Of a DNA stretch of 64,000 nucleotides, positions 51,273-59,778 are shown one piece after another (positions within the stretch are counted from its first letter, which is position 1; every line of letters starts with the position of its first letter). The translations under genes were made by a program, and so were the position numbers. The DNA lies in the NCBI RefSeq assembly GCF_024611995.1, contig NZ_CP102509.1, forward strand, positions 4,092,001 to 4,156,000. Direction: 5' to 3'. The notes below the pieces were generated by a model. It was not told where the DNA came from and searched no databases. It saw nothing but the letters and a program-made list of their open reading frames with translations. This stretch comes from Streptomyces sp. NBC_00162 (GTDB lineage Bacteria > Actinomycetota > Actinomycetes > Streptomycetales > Streptomycetaceae).

Positions 51273-52625
51273 ATGGCTTCTCAGGTACTCGTTGCAGCGA
51301 ACCGCGGCCCGCTCTCCTACGCCATCGCCGATGACGGGATGCTCAGCGCCCGGCGCGGCGGGGGCGGTCTCGTCTCCGGCCTCTCCGCGGCGCTGGCGCA
51401 GCAGCCCGACGCGGTGTGGATCTGCGCGGCCCTGTCGGACGCGGACCGGGAGGCGGTCCGCCGGGGCGTCGCCGAACCCGGCGTCCGAATGCTGGACATC
51501 GATCCCACGGTGTACGACGGCGCGTACAACGGCATCGCCAACTCGGTGCTGTGGTTCACCCACCACCACCTGTACGACATCCCGCGCGAGCCGGTCTTCG
51601 ACGCGGCGTTCCGGCGGCACTGGGCCTCGTACACCGCCTACAACCAGGCCTTCGCGGACGCCCTGGCCGAGGAGGCGGCGGAGGGGGCCTGCGTGCTGGT
51701 GCAGGACTACCACCTGGCGCTGGTGCCGGGGCAGTTGCGGGAGCTCAGGCCGGATCTGCGGATCGCGCACTTCACGCACACGCCGTGGGCGTCGAAGGAG
51801 TTCCTGCACATGCTCCCGGACGACGTCCGGGAGCAGCTGGTCCACGGGATGCTCGGGGCGGACGTGGTGGGCTTCCACACCCGGGCCTGGGCGGACAGCT
51901 TCCTGGACGGCGCGGGCCGGGGGAACGTGGCCGTGTTCCCGCTGGGCGTGGACGCGGACGAGCTGCGGGCGCTCGCCCACCGGCCGCAGGTCGACGACAA
52001 GCTGGCGCAACTGCGGGCGGAGGTCGGGGACCTGAAGACGATCGTCCGCGTGGACCGGACGGAGCTGTCGAAGAACATCCTGCGGGGCCTGCTGGCGTAC
52101 CGGGAGCTGCTGACGGTCCACCCCGAGTGGCGGGGCCGGGTGGTGCACCTGGCCTCCGCCTACCCGTCGCGGCAGGACCTGAAGGTGTACCGGGACTACA
52201 CGGAGTCGGTGCGGGAGCTGGCGGCGGCCGTGAACGCGGAGTTCGGGACGGCGGACTGGCAGCCGGTGCACGTGTCCGTGAAGGACGACTTCGCGCGCTC
52301 GCTGGCGGCGTACCGGATGGCGGACGTGGCGCTGGTCAACCCGGTGCGGGACGGGATGAACCTGGTGGCGAAGGAGATCCCGGTGGTGTCGGAGGCGGGG
52401 TGCGTGCTGGTGCTGTCCACCGGGGCGGGGGCGTACGAGGAGCTCCGCCGGGACGCGCTGACCGTGAACCCGTACGACGTCACGGAGACGGCCTCGGCGT
52501 TGCACGCGGCGCTGTCCATGCCGGGGGGCGAGCGTGCGGAGCGCACCAAACGCCTGGCGGCGGCCGCCACCGCCCTTCCCCCGGCGGCCTGGTTCGAAGC
52601 CCAGCTCTCCGCCCTCCGCCCCTGA
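51273..52625 (+). CDS. otsA: Trehalose-6-phosphate synthase
   Basis: A 450-residue GT20 enzyme that joins NDP-glucose and glucose-6-phosphate. VLVAANRGPLSY at the start, VLVQDYHLALVPGQLR near residue 140, FHTRAWADSF, RVDRTELSKNI and NPVRDGMNLVAKE are family motifs. A -10-like TAGGTT (51261-51266) lies 6 bp before ATG 51273, so it may also be transcribed leaderlessly on its own. otsB lies convergent downstream. Confidence 0.96.
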   Translation: MASQVLVAANRGPLSYAIADDGMLSARRGGGGLVSGLSAALAQQPDAVWICAALSDADREAVRRGVAEPGVRMLDIDPTVYDGAYNGIANSVLWFTHHHLYDIPREPVFDAAFRRHWASYTAYNQAFADALAEEAAEGACVLVQDYHLALVPGQLRELRPDLRIAHFTHTPWASKEFLHMLPDDVREQLVHGMLGADVVGFHTRAWADSFLDGAGRGNVAVFPLGVDADELRALAHRPQVDDKLAQLRAEVGDLKTIVRVDRTELSKNILRGLLAYRELLTVHPEWRGRVVHLASAYPSRQDLKVYRDYTESVRELAAAVNAEFGTADWQPVHVSVKDDFARSLAAYRMADVALVNPVRDGMNLVAKEIPVVSEAGCVLVLSTGAGAYEELRRDALTVNPYDVTETASALHAALSMPGGERAERTKRLAAAATALPPAAWFEAQLSALRP

Positions 52626-52640
52626 CCCGCGGGTCCGCTG

Positions 52641-52860
52641 CTGGGGCTCCGCCCCAGACCCCGCGCCTCAAACGCCGGCGGGGCTGGATTTTGGCCGATG
52701 CCGCCCGCCAGGCGCGGCTGGATTGCCCGCAGGGCAATTCCAGCCCGCCCGGCGTTTGAGGGCGTTGCCGCGCAGCGGCAAATCCAGCCCCGCCTGGGGG
52801 CCCCTCCCAGCGGTAGCTGGGGGAGTTTGAGGCGCGGGGGTTCGGGGGCAGCGCCCCCGA
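52641..52860. repeat. Compound intergenic palindrome, copy 4 (with nested insertion)
   Basis: It has the same end hairpins and orientation as copies 1 and 3. The centre is longer, with an extra partial arm and the TTGCCGC-GCA-GCGGCAA module. The right arm is interrupted: after CCAGCCCCGCC the usual GGCG is replaced by the 30-bp palindrome, and TTTGAGGCGCGGGGG then continues. It lies between convergent otsA and otsB. Confidence 0.88.
52796..52825 (+). repeat. 30-bp mini-palindrome, copy C (inside repeat copy 4)
   Basis: GGGGGCCCCTCCCAGCGGTA followed by GCTGGGGGAG. The core CCCAGC-GGTA-GCTGGG is a perfect hairpin; compared with copy A both arms have changed together, so pairing is conserved. 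It breaks the right arm of the larger repeat. Confidence 0.85.
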
Positions 52861-52875
52861 CAACGGCGCCGCAGG

Positions 52876-53724
52876 TCAGGCGCGCAAGGCCTTGGCCAGG
52901 TCGGCGAGGAAGGCCGTCACCGCGCCGGGGCCCGGCACAACGAGGTCGGCGCGGGCGGCGAGTTCTGGGACCTCGGCCGAGCCGCTGCACACCAGCAGCC
53001 CCGGCAGACCGTCGGCCCGCCGCTTCTCGACGGCCGAGTACGCGGCGAGGTCGCCCAGGTCGTCACCCGCGTACAGCACCGCCTCCGCGTCCCGCTCCGC
53101 CAGGAACTCGGTGAGGGCGACGCCCTTGTCCATGCCCGGGGGGCGGAGCTCCAGGACCGCCCGGCCCGGCTCGACCATCAGGCCGTGCCGCGCCGCCAGC
53201 TCGGCCAGCGGTTCCCGCAGCGCCGCGAAGGCCGCCTCCGGATCCTCGGCGCGCCTCGTGTGGACGGCCAGCGCCCGGCCCTTCTCCTCGATCCACGTGC
53301 CCCGCCAGGCCCCGATCGAGTCGAGGAACCCCGGCAGTTCCGCCCGGACCGCCGCCACCCCCGGATGCTCGGCGGGGGCGTGGACTATCCCGCTGACGGC
53401 GTCCCAGCGTTCGGCCCCGTAGTGGCCGAGGACGACCATGTGTTCCAGTCCGGGGACCCCGGCGAAGCCCCCGTAGCGGACGGCGACGCCCGCCGGCCGG
53501 CCGGTGATCACGGCGACGGAGGCCACCTCGGGGGCCAGCGCCGCCAGGGCGGGTACGGCATCGGGGTGGGCCCGCGCCTGGTCCGGGTCCGGGACGATCT
53601 CGGCGAGGGTGCCGTCGAAGTCCAGTGCGACCACGGATCGGCGGGGTGCGCGGAGCAGGGCATCGAGTCCCTCGCGTCCGGCTGCGGTGACGGGCATCGG
53701 CAGGTCGTGCGGATGGCTCCCCAT
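52876..53724 (-). CDS. otsB: Trehalose-6-phosphate phosphatase
   Basis: A 282-residue HAD phosphatase. Motif I is VVALDFDGTLAEIV (about 32-45), motif II is AVITGRPAG, motif III includes DKGVAL, and motif IV is YAGDDLGDLAAY. It removes phosphate from the OtsA product to give trehalose. It is convergent with otsA across repeat copy 4 rather than in one operon. Confidence 0.95.
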   Translation of the reverse strand: MGSHPHDLPMPVTAAGREGLDALLRAPRRSVVALDFDGTLAEIVPDPDQARAHPDAVPALAALAPEVASVAVITGRPAGVAVRYGGFAGVPGLEHMVVLGHYGAERWDAVSGIVHAPAEHPGVAAVRAELPGFLDSIGAWRGTWIEEKGRALAVHTRRAEDPEAAFAALREPLAELAARHGLMVEPGRAVLELRPPGMDKGVALTEFLAERDAEAVLYAGDDLGDLAAYSAVEKRRADGLPGLLVCSGSAEVPELAARADLVVPGPGAVTAFLADLAKALRA

Positions 53725-53763
53725 ACGGATGACCCTAACGGCCCAGCCGGGTGACGGCTACGG

Positions 53764-54000
53764 CTATCGCCGGGCCCGCTGGGCCTCGCGGATGCGGCGC
53801 AGGCGGTTCACCGTGCCCGGTGCGTGGGCGAGCGCCCGGGGATCGTCGATCAGGGCGTTGAGCAGCTGGTAGTAGCGGACCGGGGTCATCCCCAGCCCTT
53901 CCCGTATCGCCCGCTCCTTGGCCCCGGGCCCGGGCCAGGTGCGTCCCTCGTACGCGAGCACCGCGGCCTCCGTGGCCGTCAGCCGCCCGTCGTCCGTCAT
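53764..54000 (-). CDS. DUF3263 family small protein
   Basis: A 78-residue helical protein: ATEAAVLAYEGRTWPGPGAK, then MTPVRYYQLLNALIDDPRAL and a basic C-terminus. It matches DUF3263, which looks like a small helix-turn-helix DNA-binding protein, common in actinobacteria and of unknown role. It lies 39 bp downstream of the otsB start on the same strand, so it may be first in that unit. Confidence 0.88.
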   Translation of the reverse strand: MTDDGRLTATEAAVLAYEGRTWPGPGAKERAIREGLGMTPVRYYQLLNALIDDPRALAHAPGTVNRLRRIREAQRARR

Positions 54001-54080
54001 ACCGCCAGATTAACGCCGCCCACCGACACCGGCCCGGCCCGGGTCGGCGCCGGCCAGGGGTCGGCGCCGGCCGGCCCGGG

Positions 54081-55382
54081 TCAGCGCGGCTCGGCCGCCC
54101 GCGCCGACGTCGCGATGTCCTCCAGCACCTTGGCCGGCTGTCCGCCCGGCTGGACCGCCTTGCCGATGTTCTGCTTGATGTCCTCGCTGACGCCCGCCCA
54201 GGACTTCTTGCCCACCGGGTAGAGCCGCGAGGACGGCAGTGCCTCCAGGAAGGTCTTGAGCTGCGGCGCGGAGCCGCCCGTACCGGACTGCACGGCCCGG
54301 TAGCCGGTGGTGGTGACCGGGAGCAGGTCGTACATGGTGGTGAAGGCGGTCACGTTCTTCGCCTCGTAGAGGTGGTCCAGGAACTTCCCGGACTCCTTGC
54401 GGTGGCCGTTCTTGAAGGCCATCACCCAGTCGGCGACGCCCATCGCCGAGTGCTCGGTGCCGTCGATTGTGGGCATGGTCACCATGCCGAACTTGACGCC
54501 CTTTCCGGCCGCCTGCTTGAGCAGCGTCGGGTGGCCGTTGAGCATGCCGACCTCGCCCCGCGTGAAGGCGTCGAAGGCGGCCTGCCGGTCCACCTTGCCC
54601 GGTTCGACGGATCCGGTCAGGCCCTGGCCGACCATCTTGTCCCGGAGGAACTCCAGCGCCTTGACGTTCTCGGCGGAGTCGATGGAGTACTGCTCTTCGT
54701 TGTCGGTGTAGCCGCCGCCGCCCGACAGCATCCACATCATCGTCTCGGCCTGCGCCTCCTCGCGGCCCAGCGGCAGCGCGAAGGGGGTGGGGACGCCGGC
54801 GCCCTTGAGCTTCTTCGCGGCCGCTTCCAGCTCCGCCCAGCTCTTGGGCTGCCAGCCGTTCTTGGCGTCCTTCGCGATGACCCCGGCGTCGGTCAGCAGC
54901 TTCTCGTTGTAGAAGAGCAGCCGGGTGCTGGCCACGAAGGGCAGCCCGTACTGGATCCGCTTGACCTTGCCCGCGTCGGCGAGCGGCCCGAGGAAGTCGG
55001 CCTCGGTCTTGACGGAGAGCAGCTCGTCCGCCGTGTAGAGCTTGCCCGCCTCCGCGTAGTCGGCGTAGGCGCCGATCTGCGCGATGTCGGGGGCCTTGCC
55101 CGCCTTGACCATCTCGGCGACCTTGGCGTCGACCTCGGACCAGGAGTAGACGCTGACCTCGACGTTGATGCCGGGGTTGTCCTTCTCGAAGCCCTCGGCG
55201 AGCGTCTTCCAGTAGGTGGCCGACGAGTTCTGCGGATTGTCCCCGTACTCGGCCGCCACGACCCGCAGGGTCACCTCGTTGTCCCCGGTGAGCCCGCCGA
55301 CGGCTCCGCAGCCCGTCAGTGCCACGGCAGTCAGACACAGTGCGGCGCCGGACGCGGCCAGGCGCAGGTATCGGCGGTTCAC
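54081..55382 (-). CDS. Sugar-binding lipoprotein of an ABC transporter
   Basis: A 433-residue family-1 solute-binding protein. The signal peptide ends in the lipobox LTGC (about 23-26) and the mature part begins EVTLRVVAAEYG. YWKTLAEGFEKDNPGINVEV and FDAFTRGEVGMLNGHPTLLK are typical. No permease genes are near, so it must work with others, perhaps through the shared MsiK ATPase. GTG 55382 is chosen because the signal peptide starts there. A DasR-like site 39 bp upstream and the neighbouring nagK-nagA suggest an aminosugar ligand. Confidence 0.9.
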   Translation of the reverse strand: MNRRYLRLAASGAALCLTAVALTGCGAVGGLTGDNEVTLRVVAAEYGDNPQNSSATYWKTLAEGFEKDNPGINVEVSVYSWSEVDAKVAEMVKAGKAPDIAQIGAYADYAEAGKLYTADELLSVKTEADFLGPLADAGKVKRIQYGLPFVASTRLLFYNEKLLTDAGVIAKDAKNGWQPKSWAELEAAAKKLKGAGVPTPFALPLGREEAQAETMMWMLSGGGGYTDNEEQYSIDSAENVKALEFLRDKMVGQGLTGSVEPGKVDRQAAFDAFTRGEVGMLNGHPTLLKQAAGKGVKFGMVTMPTIDGTEHSAMGVADWVMAFKNGHRKESGKFLDHLYEAKNVTAFTTMYDLLPVTTTGYRAVQSGTGGSAPQLKTFLEALPSSRLYPVGKKSWAGVSEDIKQNIGKAVQPGGQPAKVLEDIATSARAAEPR

Positions 55383-55420
55383 AGTTCTCTTTCCACCCCT
55401 TGTTGTACGTACGATCCACG

Positions 55421-55436
55421 TAAGGTCTACACCACT
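55421..55436. promoter_or_regulatory. DasR-like operator of the sugar-binding lipoprotein
   Basis: TAAGGTCTACACCACT matches 12 of 16 positions of ACTGGTCTAGACCACT. It lies 39 bp upstream of the lipoprotein start. I recall a very similar sequence before dasA in S. coelicolor. Confidence 0.75.
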
Positions 55437-55495
55437 TTGGCCGCTGGTCCACATCCTTGGTCCCGAATTTGTATGGCCACTCAACAATCCCCCTC

Positions 55496-55511
55496 AATGG
55501 ACTAGACCTTT
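55496..55511. promoter_or_regulatory. DasR-like operator of nagK-nagA
   Basis: AATGGACTAGACCTTT matches 12 of 16 consensus positions and holds a perfect CTAGACC half. A -10-like TAGACC (55503-55508) lies inside it, 7 bp before GTG 55516, so DasR would block RNA polymerase directly. Confidence 0.8.
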
Positions 55512-55515
55512 CCCC

Positions 55516-56481
55516 GTGAAGCACGCGAGACTGTCACCTGTGAAACCCGTGAAACACGTCATCGCCCTCGATGTGGGCGGCACCGGGATGAAGGCTGCCC
55601 TGGTCGCCGCCGACGGCACCCTGCTCCACGAGGCGCGCCGCGCCACCGGCCGCGAGCGGGGCGCCGACGCCGTCGTCGAGACGATCCAGGACTTCGCCGC
55701 CGAACTGCTCGACATCGGCCGGGAGCGCTGCGGACGGGCCGCCTCGGCCGCCGGAGTCGCCGTCCCCGGCATCGTCGACGCCGAGAACGGGATCGCCGTC
55801 TACGCGGCGAACCTGGGCTGGCGCGACGTACCGATGCGCGCACTGCTCAGCAGCCGGCTCGGCGGCATCCCGGTGGCCCTCGGCCACGACGTGCGCACGG
55901 GCGGCCTCGCCGAAGGCCGCATCGGCGCGGGCCGCGGCGCCGACCGCTTCCTGTTCGTGCCGCTGGGCACCGGCATCGCCGGAGCCATCGGCATCGCCGG
56001 CCGCATCGAGGCCGGAGCCCACGGCTACGCGGGCGAGATCGGTCACATCGTGGTCCGCCCCGGCGGCCCCGCCTGCGGCTGCGGCCAGTACGGCTGCCTG
56101 GAGACCCTCGCCTCCGCCTCCGCCGTCTCCCGCGCCTGGGCCGCCGCCTGCGGCGAACCCGAGGCCGATGCGGCCGACTGCGCCAAGGCCGTCGAATCCG
56201 GCGACGAACGCGCCCGCGAGGTGTGGCTGGCCGCGATCGGCGCCCTCGCGGACGGCCTGGTCACCGCGATCACCCTGCTGGACCCGCGCACGCTGATCAT
56301 CGGTGGCGGGCTCGCCGAGGCGGGGGAAACCTTGTTCACACCACTGCGGACGGCCGTCGAGGAGCGCGTGACGTTCCAGCGGCTGCCGCACATCGTTCCG
56401 GCGGCCCTCGGGGACACCGCCGGATGCCTGGGCGCAGGGCTGCTCGCCTGGGACCTACTCGCCACGGAGGTACCTGCCTGA
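55516..56481 (+). CDS. nagK: ROK family sugar kinase, likely N-acetylglucosamine kinase
   Basis: A 321-residue ROK protein. ALDVGGTGMKAALV (about 15-28) binds ATP, GHDVRTGGLAEGR and GEIGHIVVRPGG hold the catalytic and sugar-binding residues, and CGCGQYGCLE is the zinc motif. No DNA-binding domain is present, so it is a kinase rather than a repressor. It is coupled to nagA (TGATG overlap). GTG 55516 is chosen from the -10 spacing; GTG 55540 and 55549 are alternatives. Confidence 0.9.
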   Translation: MKHARLSPVKPVKHVIALDVGGTGMKAALVAADGTLLHEARRATGRERGADAVVETIQDFAAELLDIGRERCGRAASAAGVAVPGIVDAENGIAVYAANLGWRDVPMRALLSSRLGGIPVALGHDVRTGGLAEGRIGAGRGADRFLFVPLGTGIAGAIGIAGRIEAGAHGYAGEIGHIVVRPGGPACGCGQYGCLETLASASAVSRAWAAACGEPEADAADCAKAVESGDERAREVWLAAIGALADGLVTAITLLDPRTLIIGGGLAEAGETLFTPLRTAVEERVTFQRLPHIVPAALGDTAGCLGAGLLAWDLLATEVPA

Positions 56482-57632
56482 TGTCCGGAAGCGCGCACAG
56501 CACTGTTCTCTCCGGCGCCAGGGTGGTGCTGCCCACCGGAACCGTGGCCAACGGCCGTGTCATCGTCGACGGCGACCGCATCGCCGGCAGCGCCCGGGAG
56601 GGCGCGCGGGTCGTGGACCTGGCCGGGCACTGGATCGTCCCCGGCTTCGTCGACATGCACAACCACGGCGGCGGCGGCGCCTCGTTCACCTCCGGCACCG
56701 CCGAGGAGGTCCTCAAGGGCGTCCGCACCCACCGCGAGCACGGCACCACCACCCTGGTCGCCTCCACCGTCACCGGGGACCTGGACGAACTGGCCCGCCG
56801 CGCCGGGCTGCTCGCCGAACTGACCCAGCAGGGCGAGATCGCGGGCATCCACTTCGAGGGCCCGTTCATCAACGCCTGCCGCAAGGGCGCGCACAAGGAG
56901 GACCTGCTCCGCGACCCCGACCCGGCCGAGGTCCGCAAGCTCATCGACGCCGCGCACGGCGCCGCCCGCATGTTCACCCTCGCCACCGAACTGCCGGGCG
57001 GCCTGGACTCCGTACGGCTGCTGGCCGAGCACGGGGTCATCGCCGCGATCGGGCACACGGACGCCACGTACGAGCAGACGCGCGCCGCCATCGACGCGGG
57101 CGCGACCGTGGCCACCCACCTCTTCAACGCGATGCCGGGCCTCGCGCACCGCGAACCCGGCCCGATCGCCGCGCTGCTGGAGGACGAGCGGATCACCGTC
57201 GAGCTGATCAACGACGGCACCCACCTGCACCCGGCGGCGCTGGAACTGGCCTTCCACCACGCGGGCGCGCACCGCGTGGCCCTGATCACCGACGCGATGG
57301 ACGCGGCCGGGTTCGGCGACGGGACCTACCACCTCGGCCCGCTGGAGGTCGAGGTCAAGGAGGGCGTGGCCCGGCTGGTGGAGGGCGGCTCCATCGCCGG
57401 TTCGACGCTGACCCTGGACACCGCCTTCAAGCGCTCGGTGACCGTCGACAAGCTGCCCGTGGAGTCGGTGGTCCAGGCGATCTCCGCCAACCCGGCCAAG
57501 CTGATCGGCCTGTACGACGAGATCGGCTCGCTGGAGCCGGGCAAGTACGCCGACCTGGTCGTCCTGGACGCCGAGTTCGGCCTCAAGGGCGTCATGCGGC
57601 GCGGCGAATGGATCGTCAGCCCGGCCGCGTAG
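56481..57632 (+). CDS. nagA: N-acetylglucosamine-6-phosphate deacetylase
   Basis: A 383-residue amidohydrolase that converts GlcNAc-6-P to GlcN-6-P. VPGFVDMHNHGGGGASF (about 52-68), GIHFEGPFIN (metal Glu), THLFNAMPGL (substrate His), and LITDAMDAAG (catalytic Asp) are all present. Its ATG shares one base with the nagK stop. GGAGG lies 10 nt upstream. MurQ and NagK both make its substrate, so it joins the two parts of the window functionally. Confidence 0.96.
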   Translation: MSGSAHSTVLSGARVVLPTGTVANGRVIVDGDRIAGSAREGARVVDLAGHWIVPGFVDMHNHGGGGASFTSGTAEEVLKGVRTHREHGTTTLVASTVTGDLDELARRAGLLAELTQQGEIAGIHFEGPFINACRKGAHKEDLLRDPDPAEVRKLIDAAHGAARMFTLATELPGGLDSVRLLAEHGVIAAIGHTDATYEQTRAAIDAGATVATHLFNAMPGLAHREPGPIAALLEDERITVELINDGTHLHPAALELAFHHAGAHRVALITDAMDAAGFGDGTYHLGPLEVEVKEGVARLVEGGSIAGSTLTLDTAFKRSVTVDKLPVESVVQAISANPAKLIGLYDEIGSLEPGKYADLVVLDAEFGLKGVMRRGEWIVSPAA

Positions 57633-57744
57633 GAGGGCGCCTGACGGCCAACCGGCTGTACACGGCAAGCGGTCGTCCCGGAAGACTGGGCCGACCGCTT
57701 TCTCTTTGGCATGATCCCGGCAGCAACAGACCCGGGGGAGCCCA

Positions 57745-58668
57745 ATGATCCTGACCGTCACGCTCAACACCGCGCTCGACGTCACGTACCGCGTGCCGCG
57801 GCTGCTGCCGCACGCCTCGCACCGGGTCGCCGCGGTCAGCGAGCGCCCCGGCGGCAAGGGGATCAACGTGGCCCGCGTACTGGCCGCCCTCGGCCACGAG
57901 GTGACGGCCACGGGCTTCACGGGCGGCCCGGTCGGCGCCGTCGTACGGGACCTGCTCGCGCAGTCCCCGGGCGTGGTGGACGCCCTGGTCCCCTGCGCCG
58001 GCACCACGCGCCGCACGCTGGCCGTGGTCGACGTGGCCTCCGGCGACACCACGCAGTTCAACGAACCGGGCCCGCTGATCTCGGCAGCGGAGTGGTCCGG
58101 CTTCCTGGACCGGTACGAGGACCTGCTGGCGGCCGGGGCCCGCGCCGTGGCCCTGTGCGGCAGCCTGCCGCCCGGCGTGCCGGTGGGCGCGTACGCGGTG
58201 CTCGTACGGGCCGCCCGGGCGGCCGGGGTCCCGGTCCTGCTGGACACCAGCGGCGAGGCCCTGCGCCGCGGGGTCGCCGCCCGCCCCGAGATCATCAAGC
58301 CGAACGCCGCCGAGCTCGCCGAGCTGACCGGATCCCGCGAGCCGCTCCCCGCCACCCGCGACGCCCGCCGCCGGGGCGCCCACGCCGTGGTCACCTCGCT
58401 CGGCCCGGACGGCCTGCTGGCCGCCACCCCCGAGGGCGCCTGGCGGGCGGCCCCGCCGCGCACCCTGACCGGCAACCCCACCGGCGCCGGCGACTCCGCC
58501 GTCGCCGGGCTGCTGTCGGCCCTGACGGAGGGCCTGGACTGGCCGGAGCGGCTGGCCCGCGCGGTCGCCCTCTCGGCGGCCACGGTGCACGCCCCGACGG
58601 CGGGAGAGTTCGACCCCCGCACCTACGAGGAGGTACGGGGGTCGGTGAAGGTCACGCAGGCCGACTAG
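57745..58668 (+). CDS. PfkB family hexose kinase (1-phosphofructokinase-like)
   Basis: A 307-residue ribokinase-fold kinase. The start MILTVTLNTALDVTY, RPGGKGINVARVLAALG (about 33-49) and the C-terminal GNPTGAGDSAVAGLL (anion hole and catalytic Asp) define the 1-phosphofructokinase/tagatose-6-phosphate kinase group. It follows nagA by 112 bp with its own possible start signals. The exact substrate is not known. Confidence 0.9.
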   Translation: MILTVTLNTALDVTYRVPRLLPHASHRVAAVSERPGGKGINVARVLAALGHEVTATGFTGGPVGAVVRDLLAQSPGVVDALVPCAGTTRRTLAVVDVASGDTTQFNEPGPLISAAEWSGFLDRYEDLLAAGARAVALCGSLPPGVPVGAYAVLVRAARAAGVPVLLDTSGEALRRGVAARPEIIKPNAAELAELTGSREPLPATRDARRRGAHAVVTSLGPDGLLAATPEGAWRAAPPRTLTGNPTGAGDSAVAGLLSALTEGLDWPERLARAVALSAATVHAPTAGEFDPRTYEEVRGSVKVTQAD

Positions 58669-58678
58669 GGCCGCGGCC

Positions 58679-59710
58679 TCACTCCTTTTCGAGCCACAGC
58701 TGGTCGAGGAGGACGTCGCACTGGTTGCCGGCCTCGCACGAGATCTTGATCGTGTTCGAGCCCTGCTTGAGCTGCACGATCGAGTACGTGTTGGTCCAGC
58801 CCTTCGCCCAGTCGCCCTCGGCGGCCTTGGAGAAGTTCTTCATGTTGATCGGCCGGGACTGGGCCTCACCGTTGATGGTCAGCGTGGTGTTGGCGTCCTT
58901 GCCCGGCACCCCGTAGGTCATCTTCAGCTTGTAACCGCCCGCCTTGGGCACGTCGAGCGTCCAGGTCGCCGCTGCGCCGAGCGCGTTCAGGCCGCCCACG
59001 TACTGGCCTCCGGCGCTCTTGGCACCCGGCACGGTGTTCTGCAGCATCGCGCCGCCCGTCAGGGACATGCCCGCACCGGCGAAGTCCGCCTTAGGGAGCG
59101 GGGCCTCGGAGGGCTGCGGGGCGCTCGGGGCCGGGCTCGACGAGTTCTGCGGGGCGGTCGACTGCTGGTTGCCCTTCGCCGCGCCGTTCTTGTCCTTGCC
59201 GTCCTTGTTGCCGAAGGCCACGGCCGCGCCGATGCCGATCGCGACCGCGGCGACCACCGCGACGGCCGCGATGAGCAGACCCTTGCGGCTGGAGCCACCG
59301 CCGCCGTGACCACCGTGACCGCCGTGGCCGCCGGAGTGCGCGATCGACTGCGTCTGGTGCTGCGGGGGCTGCTGCTGCGGCGGAACGCCGTAGCCGCCCG
59401 CCTGGAGCGCCTCAGGGGCCTGGTACTGCGCCTGGTAGGCCGGCGCGGGCTGCGCGGGCACCTGTCCACGCTGGGCGCCGCCGTTCCTGCGCTCACCGAC
59501 CGTCCGCACCTGGTGGTGGGAGGTACGGGGAACCCCGCGCTGCGCGCCGGAAGGACCGCCTGCCGCGGGCCCCGGGTAGCCGTATGCGCCGCCCTGGCCG
59601 GGCGGGGTGGCGCCGGCCGCCTGGCCGTCCTCGTAGAGGTAGCCGAACGGATCGTCGTCCTCGGGCTTGTTCGCCCCACCGTGCGGGCCGTTGTTCGCGG
59701 GCGTCGTCAT
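58679..59710 (-). CDS. Membrane-anchored carbohydrate-binding protein
   Basis: A 343-residue protein. A long Gly/Pro/Gln-rich cytoplasmic part with GGHGGHGGHGGGG precedes one membrane helix (about 145-170), a Ser/Pro linker and a C-terminal beta-sandwich like CBM6/CBM35 (about 215-343; YKLKMTYGVPGKDANTTLTI, VLLDQLWLEKE). It could hold glycans or sense them outside the cell. The family assignment of the domain is by pattern. Function unknown. Confidence 0.8.
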   Translation of the reverse strand: MTTPANNGPHGGANKPEDDDPFGYLYEDGQAAGATPPGQGGAYGYPGPAAGGPSGAQRGVPRTSHHQVRTVGERRNGGAQRGQVPAQPAPAYQAQYQAPEALQAGGYGVPPQQQPPQHQTQSIAHSGGHGGHGGHGGGGSSRKGLLIAAVAVVAAVAIGIGAAVAFGNKDGKDKNGAAKGNQQSTAPQNSSSPAPSAPQPSEAPLPKADFAGAGMSLTGGAMLQNTVPGAKSAGGQYVGGLNALGAAATWTLDVPKAGGYKLKMTYGVPGKDANTTLTINGEAQSRPINMKNFSKAAEGDWAKGWTNTYSIVQLKQGSNTIKISCEAGNQCDVLLDQLWLEKE

Positions 59711-59778
59711 CGCAGGTCACTCCTTTCGACCCCCGGGAGCCTACCCCGAACACGTGCACCTACGAGCGGCCGATCGCC

